36,486 nt of DNA from Streptosporangium minutum (GTDB lineage Bacteria > Actinomycetota > Actinomycetes > Streptosporangiales > Streptosporangiaceae). The stretch covers positions 25,510-61,995 of the forward strand of contig NZ_NGFP01000008.1 of the NCBI RefSeq assembly GCF_002149035.1, given 5' to 3'. Below, one piece after another: positions 10,066 to 18,313 of this stretch; the stretch's first letter is position 1; each line of letters opens with the position of its first letter. Below the pieces are notes generated by a model that saw only the letters and a list, made by a program, of their open reading frames with translations, had not been told where the DNA came from and ran no database searches. The translations under genes were made by a program, and so were the position numbers.

Positions 10066-10348
10066 CCAGAACTACAAACTCGGTAGAGCTTTCACAACCG
10101 GAATGTCACAGGAAGATCACGCATTTTCATGATCAACATGGGCATTAAGCTGGTTTTATGCGCCCTCGGCCTGCGGGAGGTGGAGGTCTTCGCAGCTCCG
10201 GGACCATGTGAAAGGCGAGATTTGCCCCGTTGTCGGCGCCCGCAGCCCAGTGTCAGGACTCGACTACCATCTGTCACCTGTTGGCCGTGGGGCACGAGTT
10301 AAGGGTGAGCCGTAATTCGCACGTCCCGAGGACGTACGCTGATCGGTT
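10066..10348. other. Intergenic stretch between riboswitch promoter and argA-like gene
   Basis: About 280 bp, somewhat less GC-rich than the genes. It holds the upstream edge of the minus-strand promoter and, at its right end, a possible leaderless promoter (TACGCT, 10335-10340) for the acetyltransferase. I see no gene or clear RNA structure in the middle. Confidence 0.4.
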
Positions 10349-10993
10349 ATGGAGCAGGTTGCGGAGCACTCCCCCACCCCGGCCGTTCGCGACACCGAGA
10401 TCGCGGGACGACGCGCCGTGGCCGGGGATGGGGGCGCGGACGTGGAACGGGATCCGCGGGACCGCCCGGCGGACGCGGCGGAGATCACGGTACGGCGGGC
10501 CCGCACCCCGGACGTGCGCGCCATCCGGCGGCTCGTCGACACCTACGGGGGAGCCGGCCCGCGCCTTCTGGAGAAGGCCACGGTCACCCTGTACGAGGAC
10601 ATCCAGGAATTCTGGGTGGCCGAGCGGGCGGGCGCCGTCGTGGGCTGCGGAGCGCTCCACGTGCTCTGGGAGGACCTCGCCGAGATCCGTACCGTCGCCG
10701 TCGACCCCGCCTGCCGGGGGCTGGGCATCGGCCACCGGATCGTCTCGGAGCTCATCCGCACCGCCGGCGGGCTCGGGCTCCGCCGGGTCTTCTGCCTCAC
10801 CTTCGAGGTCGATTTCTTCACCCGGCACGGCTTCCGTGAGATCCAGGGAACGCCCGTCTCACCGGAGGTCTACGCCGAACTTCTCGCCTCCTACGACGAG
10901 GGCGTCGCGGAGTTCCTCGACCTGGAGCACGTCAAGCCGAACACCTTGGGAAACACCCGGATGCTGCTCCACCTGACACGGGATCGCGACTGA
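10349..10993 (+). CDS. argA: Amino-acid N-acetyltransferase (GNAT), ArgA-like
   Basis: Likely acetylates L-glutamate with acetyl-CoA, the first step of arginine synthesis. The 214-residue protein is a single GNAT domain. RTVAVDPACRGLGIGHRIV holds the acetyl-CoA pyrophosphate loop (RGLGIG). LLEKATVTLYEDIQEFWVAE and FFTRHGF resemble the short actinobacterial N-acetylglutamate synthases typified by M. tuberculosis Rv2747. About 45 extra residues at the N-terminus look disordered, so the true start could be further in. ATG 10349 has no ribosome site but has TACGCT ending 8 nt before it, consistent with a leaderless message. No other arginine genes lie nearby. Another GNAT substrate cannot be excluded. 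Confidence 0.75.
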   Translation: MEQVAEHSPTPAVRDTEIAGRRAVAGDGGADVERDPRDRPADAAEITVRRARTPDVRAIRRLVDTYGGAGPRLLEKATVTLYEDIQEFWVAERAGAVVGCGALHVLWEDLAEIRTVAVDPACRGLGIGHRIVSELIRTAGGLGLRRVFCLTFEVDFFTRHGFREIQGTPVSPEVYAELLASYDEGVAEFLDLEHVKPNTLGNTRMLLHLTRDRD

Positions 10994-11065
10994 CGTGACC
11001 TTGACGGTTACCGATCAGAAAGATGACTGTTGATACCTATGTCGATACCTTGTGCTGCAGCAAGC

Positions 11066-11080
11066 ATGTGAGTCTCACAT
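11066..11080 (+). promoter_or_regulatory. 15-bp palindrome upstream of the RDD gene
   Basis: ATGTGAG-T-CTCACAT is a perfect 7-1-7 palindrome 36 bp before the GTG of the RDD gene. Just upstream, GATACCT occurs twice (11032-11038 and 11044-11050), 12 bp apart. Both could be regulator sites; the half-sites resemble TGTGA/TCACA but with a 3-nt centre, too short for a CRP site. Confidence 0.4.
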
Positions 11081-11116
11081 ATGCCACATGCGCCGTCGAA
11101 GTAGTGAGGTGACGCG

Positions 11117-12538
11117 GTGAGCACCGGACAGCCGCCGTATCAGGATGATCCCGACCGCGATCGCACACCGTCGGGGCAGCCGGAGTACGGACAGCACAAT
11201 GCGGGTCGAGCCCCTGGCGAACATGACCCCGACATGACAATTGTGGGATATCGATCGGAGGCCTCACAGCCGCACACCGGTCCGGGCCAGACCCAGCCGG
11301 GTTACGGTCAGCAGCCGGGCTACGGCCAGCAGCAGGGGTACGGCCAGCAGGGGACCGGCGCCTACGGGCAGCAGCCGGCCTACGGCCAGCAGCCTTCCCA
11401 GGAGCAGTCCCCTTACGGTCAGCAGGCCTCTCAGGAGCAGTCGCCCTACGGCCAGCAGGCCTCCCAGCCGGGTTACGGTCAGCAGCCGGGCTACGGCCAG
11501 CAGCAGGGGTACGGGCAGCAGGGGACCGGTTCCTACGGGCAGCAGCCGGCCTACGGCCAGCAGCCTTCCCAGGAGCAGTCCCCCTACGGCCAGCAGGCCT
11601 CTCAGCCGGGCTATGGCCAGCAGCAGGGGTACGGCCAGCAGGGGACCGGTTCCTACAGCCAGCAGCCGGCCTACGGCCAGCAGCCTTCCCAGGAGCAGTC
11701 CCCTTACGGCCAGCAGGCCTCTCAGGAGCAGTCGCCCTACGGTCAGCAGTCCTCCCAGCCGGGTTACGGCCAGCAGCCCGGCTACGGTCAGCAGCAGGGG
11801 TACGGGCAGCAGGGGACCGGCGCCTACGGGCAGCAGCCGGCCTACGGCCAGCAGCCCTCCCAGGAGCAGTCCCCCTACGGCCAGCAGGCCTCTCAGCCGG
11901 GCTACGGCCAGCAGCAGGCGTACGGGCAGCAGCAGGCGTACGGCCAGCAGCAGGCGTACGGCCAGCAGGCCCCCGCCTACGGTCAGGGATACGCGCCGCA
12001 GGGCGCGATGCCCCCCGGTGTGCCTGCTCCGCTCGCGGAGTGGTGGCAGCGTCTGGTGGCCCGCATCCTCGACCTCCTGATCGTCGGCATCCCCGCGGGC
12101 ATCATCGGCTTCCTGGTCTCGCTGCCGTTCGTGCCGTCGTTCGATCCGGCCACCTACGCCGTCAGCGGCAACCTCTTCCTCTCGACGGCGGTGAACACGC
12201 TCATCGTCGGACTGGCCCTCATCGGCTACGAGATCTTCATGCTGGGGCGCAACGGCACCACGCTCGGCAAGCAGATCATGGGCATCAGGGTCGTCCGGCT
12301 GGGCGGCCAGCTCGCCGGCGGCGTCGACACGGTCAGCGCGGCCAAGCGGGCCCTCGTGCTGTTCGGCTCCTACATCATCAACGCGTTCGCCGGCTTCCTG
12401 GGTTTCCTCGGCCTGGTGGTGAATTTCGTGGTGGGAGTTTTCCTGCTGGTGGACGTGCTGTGGCCGTTGTGGGACAAGCCCCTGCAGCAGGCTCTGCACG
12501 ACAAGGTCGCCGGGACGGTCGTCGTCAAGACCAAGTAG
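11117..12538 (+). CDS. RDD-family membrane protein with long GYGQQ-repeat tail
   Basis: The 473-residue protein has two parts. Residues 1 to about 300 are low complexity; from residue 62 to about 292 they are almost entirely tandem GYGQQ/AYGQQ/SPYGQQ motifs with PSQEQ spacers. The last 170 residues are an RDD domain with hydrophobic segments near 318-340, 358-378, 415-435 and 436-455, and the family's basic-acidic motifs ([36 protein letters not shown]). RDD proteins are membrane proteins of mostly unknown role, some linked to ion transport. The tail should lie on one face of the membrane as a disordered, tyrosine- and glutamine-rich chain. GTG 11117 has GAGGTGA upstream. A strong terminator follows. 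Confidence 0.85.
   Translation: MSTGQPPYQDDPDRDRTPSGQPEYGQHNAGRAPGEHDPDMTIVGYRSEASQPHTGPGQTQPGYGQQPGYGQQQGYGQQGTGAYGQQPAYGQQPSQEQSPYGQQASQEQSPYGQQASQPGYGQQPGYGQQQGYGQQGTGSYGQQPAYGQQPSQEQSPYGQQASQPGYGQQQGYGQQGTGSYSQQPAYGQQPSQEQSPYGQQASQEQSPYGQQSSQPGYGQQPGYGQQQGYGQQGTGAYGQQPAYGQQPSQEQSPYGQQASQPGYGQQQAYGQQQAYGQQQAYGQQAPAYGQGYAPQGAMPPGVPAPLAEWWQRLVARILDLLIVGIPAGIIGFLVSLPFVPSFDPATYAVSGNLFLSTAVNTLIVGLALIGYEIFMLGRNGTTLGKQIMGIRVVRLGGQLAGGVDTVSAAKRALVLFGSYIINAFAGFLGFLGLVVNFVVGVFLLVDVLWPLWDKPLQQALHDKVAGTVVVKTK
11300..11990 (+). repeat. Nested in-frame tandem repeats coding GYGQQ motifs
   Basis: The basic unit is 15-18 bp (TACGGCCAGCAG core). It is arranged in four higher-order blocks of 57, 46, 51 and 46 codons that share the order GYGQQ, GTG(A/S)[19 protein letters not shown]. 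The blocks differ by loss of single units, the mark of slippage and unequal exchange. Copy number is likely to vary between strains. Confidence 0.9.
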
Positions 12539-12548
12539 TTCCGTGAAT

Positions 12549-12582
12549 ATCGGGGTCGGCGGGATGAACCGCCGGCCCCGAT
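12549..12582 (+). terminator. Terminator after the RDD gene
   Basis: ATCGGGGTCGGCGG (12549-12562) pairs with CCGCCGGCCCCGAT (12569-12582), 14 bp with one G-T pair and a 6-nt loop, followed by TTC. It starts 11 nt after the stop. Confidence 0.85.
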
Positions 12583-12674
12583 TTCATGCGCGGGTGAGAA
12601 AAGCGGCGTCGTAACGGCGTCCGGCCGCAGTGCGATGGAAGCGCAAACCCGTACGCGCCGCCGGGAGGAACGTT

Positions 12675-13316
12675 ATGGCAGCCTCCCCGGGGCCCGTCGC
12701 CGACATTCCCGGTCAACCCGCGACCCCGTCGCCCGTGAGGGGCTATGAGGGGTCAATGGGCGGCCAGTCGCCGCCGGGAGTTCCCGGACCGGCGGCCGAA
12801 TGGCGGGAGCGCCCGCCCGCCGGCATCACCGGTGTCTCCGTCTCCGTGACGCTCTACCGGATTCTCTCCTTCTCCTTCTACGCGCGCCTTCCGCACCCGT
12901 CTTCCGGGCCTGCCTTCTACTCTTCCGGGCCTGCCTTCTACGCCGCCTTCCGGGTCTTCCGGCCGGTGGGTGAAGGTCTTCTCGTCGATCCGGGGCCGGG
13001 CTCCGCGGTGTCGCCGGGCTTGTCGGCACACCTGATCGCGTTTGGTGGTTATACGGGCTACGACTATGTCCCGCATGGCGGAGGCGGACGTACTCTTGGT
13101 AAGAAAGCGATGAAGATCCGCCTTGTTCCCTACGATGGCGTTGCGCCGCGAGCCGCCGGCCCGATGAAGCGGGCAGCTCTCCGACCGGGTGTTCTCATCA
13201 CTGCGGGCATTCCGTGGTGAAGCTCGCGGAACCGGTCCCCGGCTCCGCGGTAAGTCCGTCCGTCCTTGCCCACGGGCTGTTTGAGCAGGGGTTTCGCGAC
13301 CGGATGGTGGGTAGTC
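12675..13316 (+). pseudogene. Decayed RDD-domain paralogue
   Basis: The frame from ATG 12675 (GGGAGGAA site upstream) to the stop at 13220 looks like a damaged copy of the neighbouring RDD gene. SPPGVPGPAAEWRERPPAGI matches the entry to the intact domain ([19 protein letters not shown]). GYTGYDYVPHGGGGRTLGKK, followed by AMKIRLV, matches its [15 protein letters not shown] region. The hydrophobic helices between are degraded, with an exact 21-bp tandem duplication at 12900-12941. A possible C-terminal remnant, LFEQGFRDRMVG (to about 13316), lies in another frame and resembles [12 protein letters not shown], implying a frameshift near 13200. Alternatively it is a fast-evolving small protein that is still made. 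Confidence 0.55.
12900..12941 (+). repeat. Exact 21-bp tandem duplication
   Basis: TCTTCCGGGCCTGCCTTCTA plus C occurs twice head to tail without a mismatch, coding SSGPAFY twice inside the decayed RDD paralogue. Perfect identity suggests a recent event. Confidence 0.9.
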
Positions 13317-13617
13317 CAGGGGGTCGGGACCCGGATCGGCATTGGTTTTCCGGCAAAGTTGATCATCACCTGATCGCTCTGTCGGTTTTTTCCACACAGC
13401 TTTACGGAGTGCAACCGGTAAGACGGCTGGAGAGAAGCATTAAGGTAGTGAACGGGCGACATGGCCGCCCCGGTGACGTGCGCTGCTCGATGGTGACGCT
13501 ATGGTCATGTGTGGGTGGATCCAGAGTGATCGAGCGAGTCCCCGGCGCGGCCGGGGATGCCGCCGCCAAAAATTCCATGGTCCCCAAAATGTCATCCCCG
13601 GTACGGAGCGAGGACGA
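13317..13617. other. Gene-free stretch before the small membrane protein
   Basis: About 300 bp with no convincing gene. It holds a perfect inverted repeat GATCA-TCACC-TGATC (13361-13375), and a locally AT-richer part near 13340-13450 that may contain the promoter of the next gene. Confidence 0.4.
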
Positions 13618-13761
13618 ATGAGCGACGTATTGTCCGCGTTGATACCTCCAGTGGTCGTCGGCGGGGCCTTCATCTACGGAGTGGTCAAGCTTCTTCGCAG
13701 TGAAGCCGCCGGCCGCCGTCCGGCAAAACGGCGGGATCAGGCTGAGTCGCAGAACAGCTGA
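13618..13761 (+). CDS. Small single-pass membrane protein upstream of lsr2
   Basis: A 47-residue product. Residues 4-24 (VLSALIPPVVVGGAFIYGVVK) form one hydrophobic helix; the tail is basic and polar (RRPAKRRDQAES). ATG 13618 has GAGCGAGGA in front. The frame is open further upstream, but that part is unlike a protein. Function is unknown. It lies 118 bp before lsr2 with a terminator between, so it is probably a separate unit. Confidence 0.6.
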   Translation: MSDVLSALIPPVVVGGAFIYGVVKLLRSEAAGRRPAKRRDQAESQNS

Positions 13762-13780
13762 TCCACTCGCCGTCTGGGTT

Positions 13781-13799
13781 CCCGGCGAGAATCGCCGGG
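13781..13799 (+). terminator. Hairpin between small membrane gene and lsr2
   Basis: CCCGGCGA-GAA-TCGCCGGG is a perfect 8-bp stem with a 3-nt loop, 20 nt after the stop of the small membrane gene. Confidence 0.65.
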
Positions 13800-13879
13800 C
13801 TCCCGGAATTGCCGCTCTCCGATTGCGGGTATATGTTTAGCTAGCGAATGAAACAATACTCCGCGAAAGGATTGCGTAG

Positions 13880-14212
13880 ATGGCCAAGCAGATCCAGGAG
13901 ATTCTCATCGACGACCTCGATGGGGGCGAGGCCAATGAGACTGTCGCCTTCGCGATTGACGGCACCAGCTATGAGATTGATCTGAGTGACGTAAACGCGA
14001 AGAAGCTCCGCGACTCCCTGTCGCCTTTCGTGCAGAGCGCTCGCCGTTCCGGCGCGCTGGCCCCTCGTCGCCGCCGTGCAGGTGGCGCTCGGGCACTGAC
14101 GCGGGAGAAGAGCGCTGACATCCGGGCGTGGGCGAAGTCGCACGGCCTTAATGTCAGCGAGCGCGGTCGAATCGCCTCCAAGATCGTCGAGCAGTACGAA
14201 GCGGCTCACTAG
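13880..14212 (+). CDS. lsr2: Lsr2 nucleoid-associated protein
   Basis: An H-NS-like protein that coats and bridges AT-rich DNA and silences acquired genes. The 110-residue length is typical. The N-terminal beta-strand/helix oligomerisation part (1-60) starts MAKQIQEILIDDLDGGEA. A basic linker (about 62-70, APRRRRAGG) leads to the C-terminal DNA-binding domain, with the AT-hook-like RGR in SERGRIASKI near residue 95. ATG 13880 has AAAGGA upstream. The gene sits between a small membrane gene and clpC, the position known from Streptomyces. Confidence 0.96.
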   Translation: MAKQIQEILIDDLDGGEANETVAFAIDGTSYEIDLSDVNAKKLRDSLSPFVQSARRSGALAPRRRRAGGARALTREKSADIRAWAKSHGLNVSERGRIASKIVEQYEAAH

Positions 14213-14220
14213 ATCGTTGA

Positions 14221-14275
14221 ATCATGCGGTTATGGCGGCCACGGTGGGGTCCGGTGGCGGCCATGACCGCATGAC
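14221..14275 (+). terminator. Terminator after lsr2
   Basis: ATCATGCGGTTATGGCGGCC (14221-14240) and the following AC pair with GTGGCGGCCATGACCGCATG (14254-14273) and AC, with a few mismatches and an 11-nt loop. It begins 8 nt after the lsr2 stop. Confidence 0.7.
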
Positions 14276-14302
14276 GCGTTTGAGTGGCCGATAAACGTCG
14301 TT

Positions 14303-14313
14303 CGCTTGCGGCG
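14303..14313 (+). promoter_or_regulatory. ClgR-like box upstream of clpC
   Basis: CGC-TTGCG-GCG fits the CGC-N5-GCG core of ClgR sites as I recall it; ClgR activates clp genes in actinobacteria. It lies just upstream of the candidate stress promoter. One core position deviates from the fuller consensus. Confidence 0.4.
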
Positions 14314-14317
14314 TATC

Positions 14318-14346
14318 GGGAACATCCCACCCCCTGTAAGTAGTTG
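14318..14346 (+). promoter_or_regulatory. Sigma-R/SigH-type promoter of clpC
   Basis: GGGAAC (14318-14323), a 19-bp spacer and GTTG (14343-14346) fit the GGAAY-N18/19-GTT pattern of thiol-oxidative-stress sigma factors (SigR, SigH). Transcription would start near 14353, giving a leader of about 125 nt. Confidence 0.5.
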
Positions 14347-14477
14347 GATGGAGGGTGAACGCCCTGCTCTCGGGGAACGTCTTCTGCATAGAGCGGTCGC
14401 CGGGTCGGGGCTACCATGCGGGATGACAGGGCCCGGACATCCCGGACCTGCCTGACCGCTCTGTGAGGAGCGACGAG

Positions 14478-16985
14478 ATGTTCGAGAGGTTCACCGACCG
14501 CGCACGGCGGGTTGTCGTCCTGGCTCAAGAAGAGGCCCGGATGCTCAACCACAACTACATCGGTACGGAGCACATCCTTCTTGGTCTGATCCACGAAGGT
14601 GAAGGCGTTGCCGCCAAGGCTCTGGAGAGCCTCGGCATCAGTCTTGAAGGTGTGCGTCAGCAGGTCGAGGAGATCATCGGCCAGGGACAGTCTGCGCCGT
14701 CGGGGCACATTCCCTTCACCCCGCGCGCGAAGAAGGTCCTTGAGCTGTCGCTCCGCGAGGCCTTGCAGCTGGGACACAACTACATCGGCACCGAGCACAT
14801 CCTGCTCGGCCTCATCCGTGAGGGCGAGGGCGTCGCCGCCCAGGTGCTGGTGAAGCTGGGCGCGGATCTCAACCGCGTGCGGCAGCAGGTCATCCAGTTG
14901 CTCCACGGCTACCAGGGCAAGGAGCCGGCCGCCGCGGGCGGTCCGCAGGAGGCCGCGCCGTCGACCTCCCTTGTGCTGGACCAGTTCGGCCGCAACCTGA
15001 CACAGGCCGCCCGCGAGGGCAAGCTCGACCCGGTCATCGGCCGGGAGAAGGAGATCGAGCGGGTCATGCAGGTCCTCTCCAGGAGGACCAAGAACAACCC
15101 TGTTCTGGTGGGTGAGCCCGGCGTCGGCAAGACCGCCGTCGTCGAAGGCCTGTCCCAGAAGATCGTCAAGGGCGAGGTCCCGGAGACGCTCAAGGACAAG
15201 CAGCTCTACACCCTGGACCTGGGCGCGCTGGTGGCGGGCTCCCGCTACCGCGGTGACTTCGAGGAGCGCCTGAAGAAGGTGCTCAAGGAGATCCGCACCC
15301 GCGGTGACATCATCCTGTTCATCGACGAGCTCCACACGCTCGTCGGCGCGGGTGCCGCCGAGGGCGCGATCGACGCCGCCAGCATCCTCAAGCCGATGCT
15401 GGCCCGCGGTGAGCTGCAGACCATCGGGGCGACCACCCTCGACGAGTACCGCAAGCACCTGGAGAAGGACGCCGCGCTCGAGCGCCGCTTCCAGCCGATC
15501 CAGGTGGCCGAGCCCAGCCTCAGCCACACGATCGAGATCCTCAAGGGCCTGCGCGACCGTTACGAGGCGCACCACCGGGTCTCCATCACCGACGGCGCTC
15601 TCGTGGCCGCCGCGCAGCTCGCCGACCGCTACATCAGCGACCGGTTCCTGCCCGACAAGGCGATCGACCTCATCGACGAGGCCGGCTCGCGCATGCGCAT
15701 CCGTCGCATGACCGCGCCGCCGGACCTGCGCGAGTACGACGAGAAGATCGCCAACGTGCGGCGCGACAAGGAGTCCGCGATCGACGCGCAGGACTTCGAG
15801 AAGGCCGCCGCGCTGCGCGACCAGGAGAAGCAGCTCCAGCTCAAGCGCGAGCGCCGTGAGAAGGAGTGGAAGGCCGGCGACATGGACGTCGTCGCCGAGG
15901 TCACCGAGGAGCTCATCGCCGAGGTCCTCGCCACGGCCACCGGCATCCCGGTCTTCAAGCTCACCGAGGAGGAGTCCCAGCGACTGCTCCGCATGGAGGA
16001 CGAGCTGCACAAGCGGATCATCGGCCAGGACGACGCCATCAAGGGTCTGTCCCGCTCGATCCGCCGTACGCGCGCCGGTCTGAAGGACCCGCGCCGTCCG
16101 GGTGGCTCGTTCATCTTCGCCGGTCCGTCCGGTGTCGGTAAGACCGAGCTCTCCAAGGCGCTGGCCGAGTTCCTGTTCGGGGACGAGGACGCGCTGATCA
16201 TGCTGGACATGTCCGAGTTCATGGAGAAGCACACCGTCTCCCGGCTCTTCGGCTCTCCTCCCGGCTACGTCGGATACGAGGAGGGCGGCCAGCTCACCGA
16301 GAAGGTGCGGCGCAAGCCGTTCTCCGTGGTCCTCTTCGACGAGATCGAGAAGGCCCACCCGGACATCTTCAACTCGCTGCTGCAGATCCTGGAGGACGGT
16401 CGCCTGACCGACGCCCAGGGCCGCGTGGTGGACTTCAAGAACACCGTCATCATCATGACGACCAACCTCGGCACCCGGGACATCTCCAAGGGGCAGGGCG
16501 TCGGGTTCGCGAAGTCCAACGACACCGAGTCGAACTACGACCGGATGAAGTCCAAGGTCCAGGAGGAGCTCAAGCAGCACTTCCGGCCCGAGTTCCTCAA
16601 CCGTGTCGACGACATCGTGGTCTTCCACCAGCTCACGCCGAAGGAGATCATCAAGATCGTGGACCTGATGCTCGCGCAGGTGGGCGAGCGTCTGAAGGAC
16701 CGCGACATGGGTCTGGAGGTCACGCAGGAGGCCAAGCAGCTGCTGGCCGACCGCGGCTACGACCCGGTGATGGGCGCCCGTCCGCTCCGCCGCACCATCC
16801 AGCGCGAGCTGGAGGACTCGCTGTCGGAGAAGATCCTGTACGGCGAGCTCCGTCCCGGTCAGATCGTCAAGATCAGCATCGAGGGCGAGGGCGACAACGC
16901 GAAGTTCGTCTTCGTGGGTGAGTCCGCGCCGGCCGACCAGGTTCCGGACTCGGCGGCCGCCATCGCGGAGCCGATCCAGAACTAG
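14478..16985 (+). CDS. clpC: ATP-dependent Clp protease ATP-binding subunit ClpC
   Basis: A hexameric AAA+ unfoldase that feeds proteins into ClpP. The 835 residues show the full ClpC layout: double Clp-N repeat (1-145, each with [14 protein letters not shown] or its counterpart), first AAA+ module with Walker A GEPGVGKT at 212-219 and Walker [10 protein letters not shown], a UVR/middle coiled coil (about 415-455), and a second AAA+ module with Walker A GPSGVGKT at 549-556 and [13 protein letters not shown] 14478 has TGAGGAG 7 nt upstream; a GTG five codons earlier overlaps that site and is rejected. In actinobacteria ClpC is usually essential. The upstream stress promoter and ClgR-like box suggest induction by proteotoxic or thiol stress. 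Confidence 0.97.
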   Translation: MFERFTDRARRVVVLAQEEARMLNHNYIGTEHILLGLIHEGEGVAAKALESLGISLEGVRQQVEEIIGQGQSAPSGHIPFTPRAKKVLELSLREALQLGHNYIGTEHILLGLIREGEGVAAQVLVKLGADLNRVRQQVIQLLHGYQGKEPAAAGGPQEAAPSTSLVLDQFGRNLTQAAREGKLDPVIGREKEIERVMQVLSRRTKNNPVLVGEPGVGKTAVVEGLSQKIVKGEVPETLKDKQLYTLDLGALVAGSRYRGDFEERLKKVLKEIRTRGDIILFIDELHTLVGAGAAEGAIDAASILKPMLARGELQTIGATTLDEYRKHLEKDAALERRFQPIQVAEPSLSHTIEILKGLRDRYEAHHRVSITDGALVAAAQLADRYISDRFLPDKAIDLIDEAGSRMRIRRMTAPPDLREYDEKIANVRRDKESAIDAQDFEKAAALRDQEKQLQLKRERREKEWKAGDMDVVAEVTEELIAEVLATATGIPVFKLTEEESQRLLRMEDELHKRIIGQDDAIKGLSRSIRRTRAGLKDPRRPGGSFIFAGPSGVGKTELSKALAEFLFGDEDALIMLDMSEFMEKHTVSRLFGSPPGYVGYEEGGQLTEKVRRKPFSVVLFDEIEKAHPDIFNSLLQILEDGRLTDAQGRVVDFKNTVIIMTTNLGTRDISKGQGVGFAKSNDTESNYDRMKSKVQEELKQHFRPEFLNRVDDIVVFHQLTPKEIIKIVDLMLAQVGERLKDRDMGLEVTQEAKQLLADRGYDPVMGARPLRRTIQRELEDSLSEKILYGELRPGQIVKISIEGEGDNAKFVFVGESAPADQVPDSAAAIAEPIQN

Positions 16986-17003
16986 TCCCACCAGGTAAAG
17001 AGA

Positions 17004-17035
17004 GACCCCGCCGTGAGGAGATTCACGGCGGGGTC
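17004..17035 (+). terminator. Terminator after clpC
   Basis: GACCCCGCCGTGA (17004-17016) pairs perfectly with TCACGGCGGGGTC (17023-17035) around a 6-nt loop, 18 nt after the stop. Confidence 0.9.
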
Positions 17036-17343
17036 TACTCATTTGTTATGCAATAAGGTATGCCGCCACCATAGGTAGTACTACACTCCGTAGAGTGAAT
17101 CCGGCTCATCTCACCGAAGTGATCCACAGATCGTACTGATTGCGGTGAGGGCGCCCCCGAGGTCAGCCCAGCGACGTACCGAGGAATCAACTCCGGGAGT
17201 GACGCGGAGATCGGTGCCCGTGCGGGATGCTCGGCGGGCCGGGCCGAGTTCCCGGCAGGGAAGGCCTGTTGACCCATGACGCCACAACCGCCGGCGTGGG
17301 GCAATCGAGGTCGCTTACACGGAGCACGCCTGGGAGGCATCGG
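17036..17343. other. Intergenic region before the EboE-like gene
   Basis: About 300 bp. The left 70 bp are AT-richer than the surroundings and carry two adjoining palindromes, listed separately. The rest is GC-rich; I see no gene, although the EboE frame is open into it from 17227. Confidence 0.4.
17075..17097 (+). promoter_or_regulatory. Adjoining palindromes, possible operator
   Basis: GTAGTACTAC (17075-17084) is a perfect palindrome; it abuts CACTC-CGTA-GAGTG (17084-17097), a perfect inverted repeat. They lie in an AT-richer patch about 250 bp upstream of the EboE-like gene. Tandem palindromes of this kind often bind TetR- or MarR-type regulators; none is adjacent. Confidence 0.4.
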
Positions 17344-18294
17344 ATGCGTTTGCGGCACGAGGACGGGACGCTCGTTCACCTGTCCTACAACGCGGGCGTA
17401 CATCCCGCTGAGGACCTGGAGAACCTGATAGCGCACCTGACCCGATACGCGGTCCCGGTGCGCAAGCGGCTCGGCGTGGAGCGGATGGGCGTGGGCCTCT
17501 GGCTCTCCCCGAGCGTCGCCGACCATCTCACCGCCGACCGGATCGAGCTGGTGCGCCTGCGCCGTTCCCTTGAGGAGCGAGGCCTGGAGGTCGTCAGCCT
17601 CAACGGCACCGGCGGGCGCAACCAGGACGCCCCCGGCCCCGACTGGGCGAAGCCCGAGCGTTACCGCTACACGATGGCGCTGGCCAAGATCCTTGCCTTC
17701 CTGCTGCCGGAGGACGTCCGGTTCGGAAGCATCTCCACCATCCCCATCGGCTGGCGCCGCGACTGGCCGGCCGACCTGCACACGATCGCCTCGCGACGCC
17801 TGGAGCGCCTCTCCCGCGAGCTGCGCGGCCTCTACAGCGTCACCGGAAAGACGATCAGGGTCGGCTTCGAGCCGTGGCCCGGCTGCGTGCTGGAGACCAC
17901 CAAGCAGGCGCTGGAGCGGGTCGGCGACATCGACTCCGACCACCTCGGGGTCTGCCTGGACGCCTGCCACCTCGCCGGCGGCTCGGAGGAGCCCGGAGCC
18001 GCCCTGCGCGGCCTCGCGGCCGCCGGTGCCCCCGTGGTGAAGCTCGGCCACGTCCACAACCATGTGAGCGAGGCCCGCCATGAGCTGCCGAGCACCCGTT
18101 CGGTCCTGGAGGACACCCTCACCGCCATGCTCTCCGGCGCGGTGAACGGCACCGCCCACATCGAGGTCGAGACCCACGACCTGGCCGTGCCGCTGCGGAC
18201 CAGGGGGCCCGGCGCCCTGGTCGACATGCTCGCCGAGGAGCTCGACTGGGCCCGCACCAACCTCACCGCACTCGGCCTGCGCCTGGCCGCCTGA
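17344..18294 (+). CDS. EboE-like TIM-barrel protein (solitary)
   Basis: The 316-residue protein resembles EboE, a xylose-isomerase-like TIM barrel of the ebo clusters implicated in moving metabolites to the cell surface. Matching segments are LSYNAGVHPAEDLENLIAHL at the start, GVGLWLS, RYRYTMALAKILAFLLP, GSISTIPIGW, VGFEPWPGCVLETTKQAL, GVCLDACHLA and HIEVETHDL. The last three carry the acidic and histidine residues expected of a metal site. It is somewhat shorter than the EboE proteins I recall. ATG 17344 has GGGAGG 6 nt upstream. No other ebo gene is present nearby, which is unusual. The family assignment is from memory of its motifs; a generic sugar-phosphate isomerase is the alternative. 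Confidence 0.65.
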   Translation: MRLRHEDGTLVHLSYNAGVHPAEDLENLIAHLTRYAVPVRKRLGVERMGVGLWLSPSVADHLTADRIELVRLRRSLEERGLEVVSLNGTGGRNQDAPGPDWAKPERYRYTMALAKILAFLLPEDVRFGSISTIPIGWRRDWPADLHTIASRRLERLSRELRGLYSVTGKTIRVGFEPWPGCVLETTKQALERVGDIDSDHLGVCLDACHLAGGSEEPGAALRGLAAAGAPVVKLGHVHNHVSEARHELPSTRSVLEDTLTAMLSGAVNGTAHIEVETHDLAVPLRTRGPGALVDMLAEELDWARTNLTALGLRLAA

Positions 18295-18313
18295 GCGCCT
18301 CCGGGCGGGCCGC

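Noticed and set aside
11300-11990. Possible CRISPR array in the repeat-rich region
   Set aside because: Repeats are in frame, of variable length and have no unique spacers; no cas genes are present.
11264-12499. Minus-strand frame opposite the GYGQQ repeats (LLAVGRLL repeats)
   Set aside because: It is the reverse reading of the same DNA repeat, with no ribosome site; the plus frame continues into a real RDD domain.
13214-13621. Independent 135-codon gene before the small membrane protein
   Set aside because: No ribosome site or family; only the start of the frame resembles the end of an RDD domain, so it is treated as part of the decayed paralogue.
14154-17042. 962-codon minus-strand frame opposite clpC
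   Set aside because: It covers the ClpC gene exactly; composition is typical of antisense high-GC frames.
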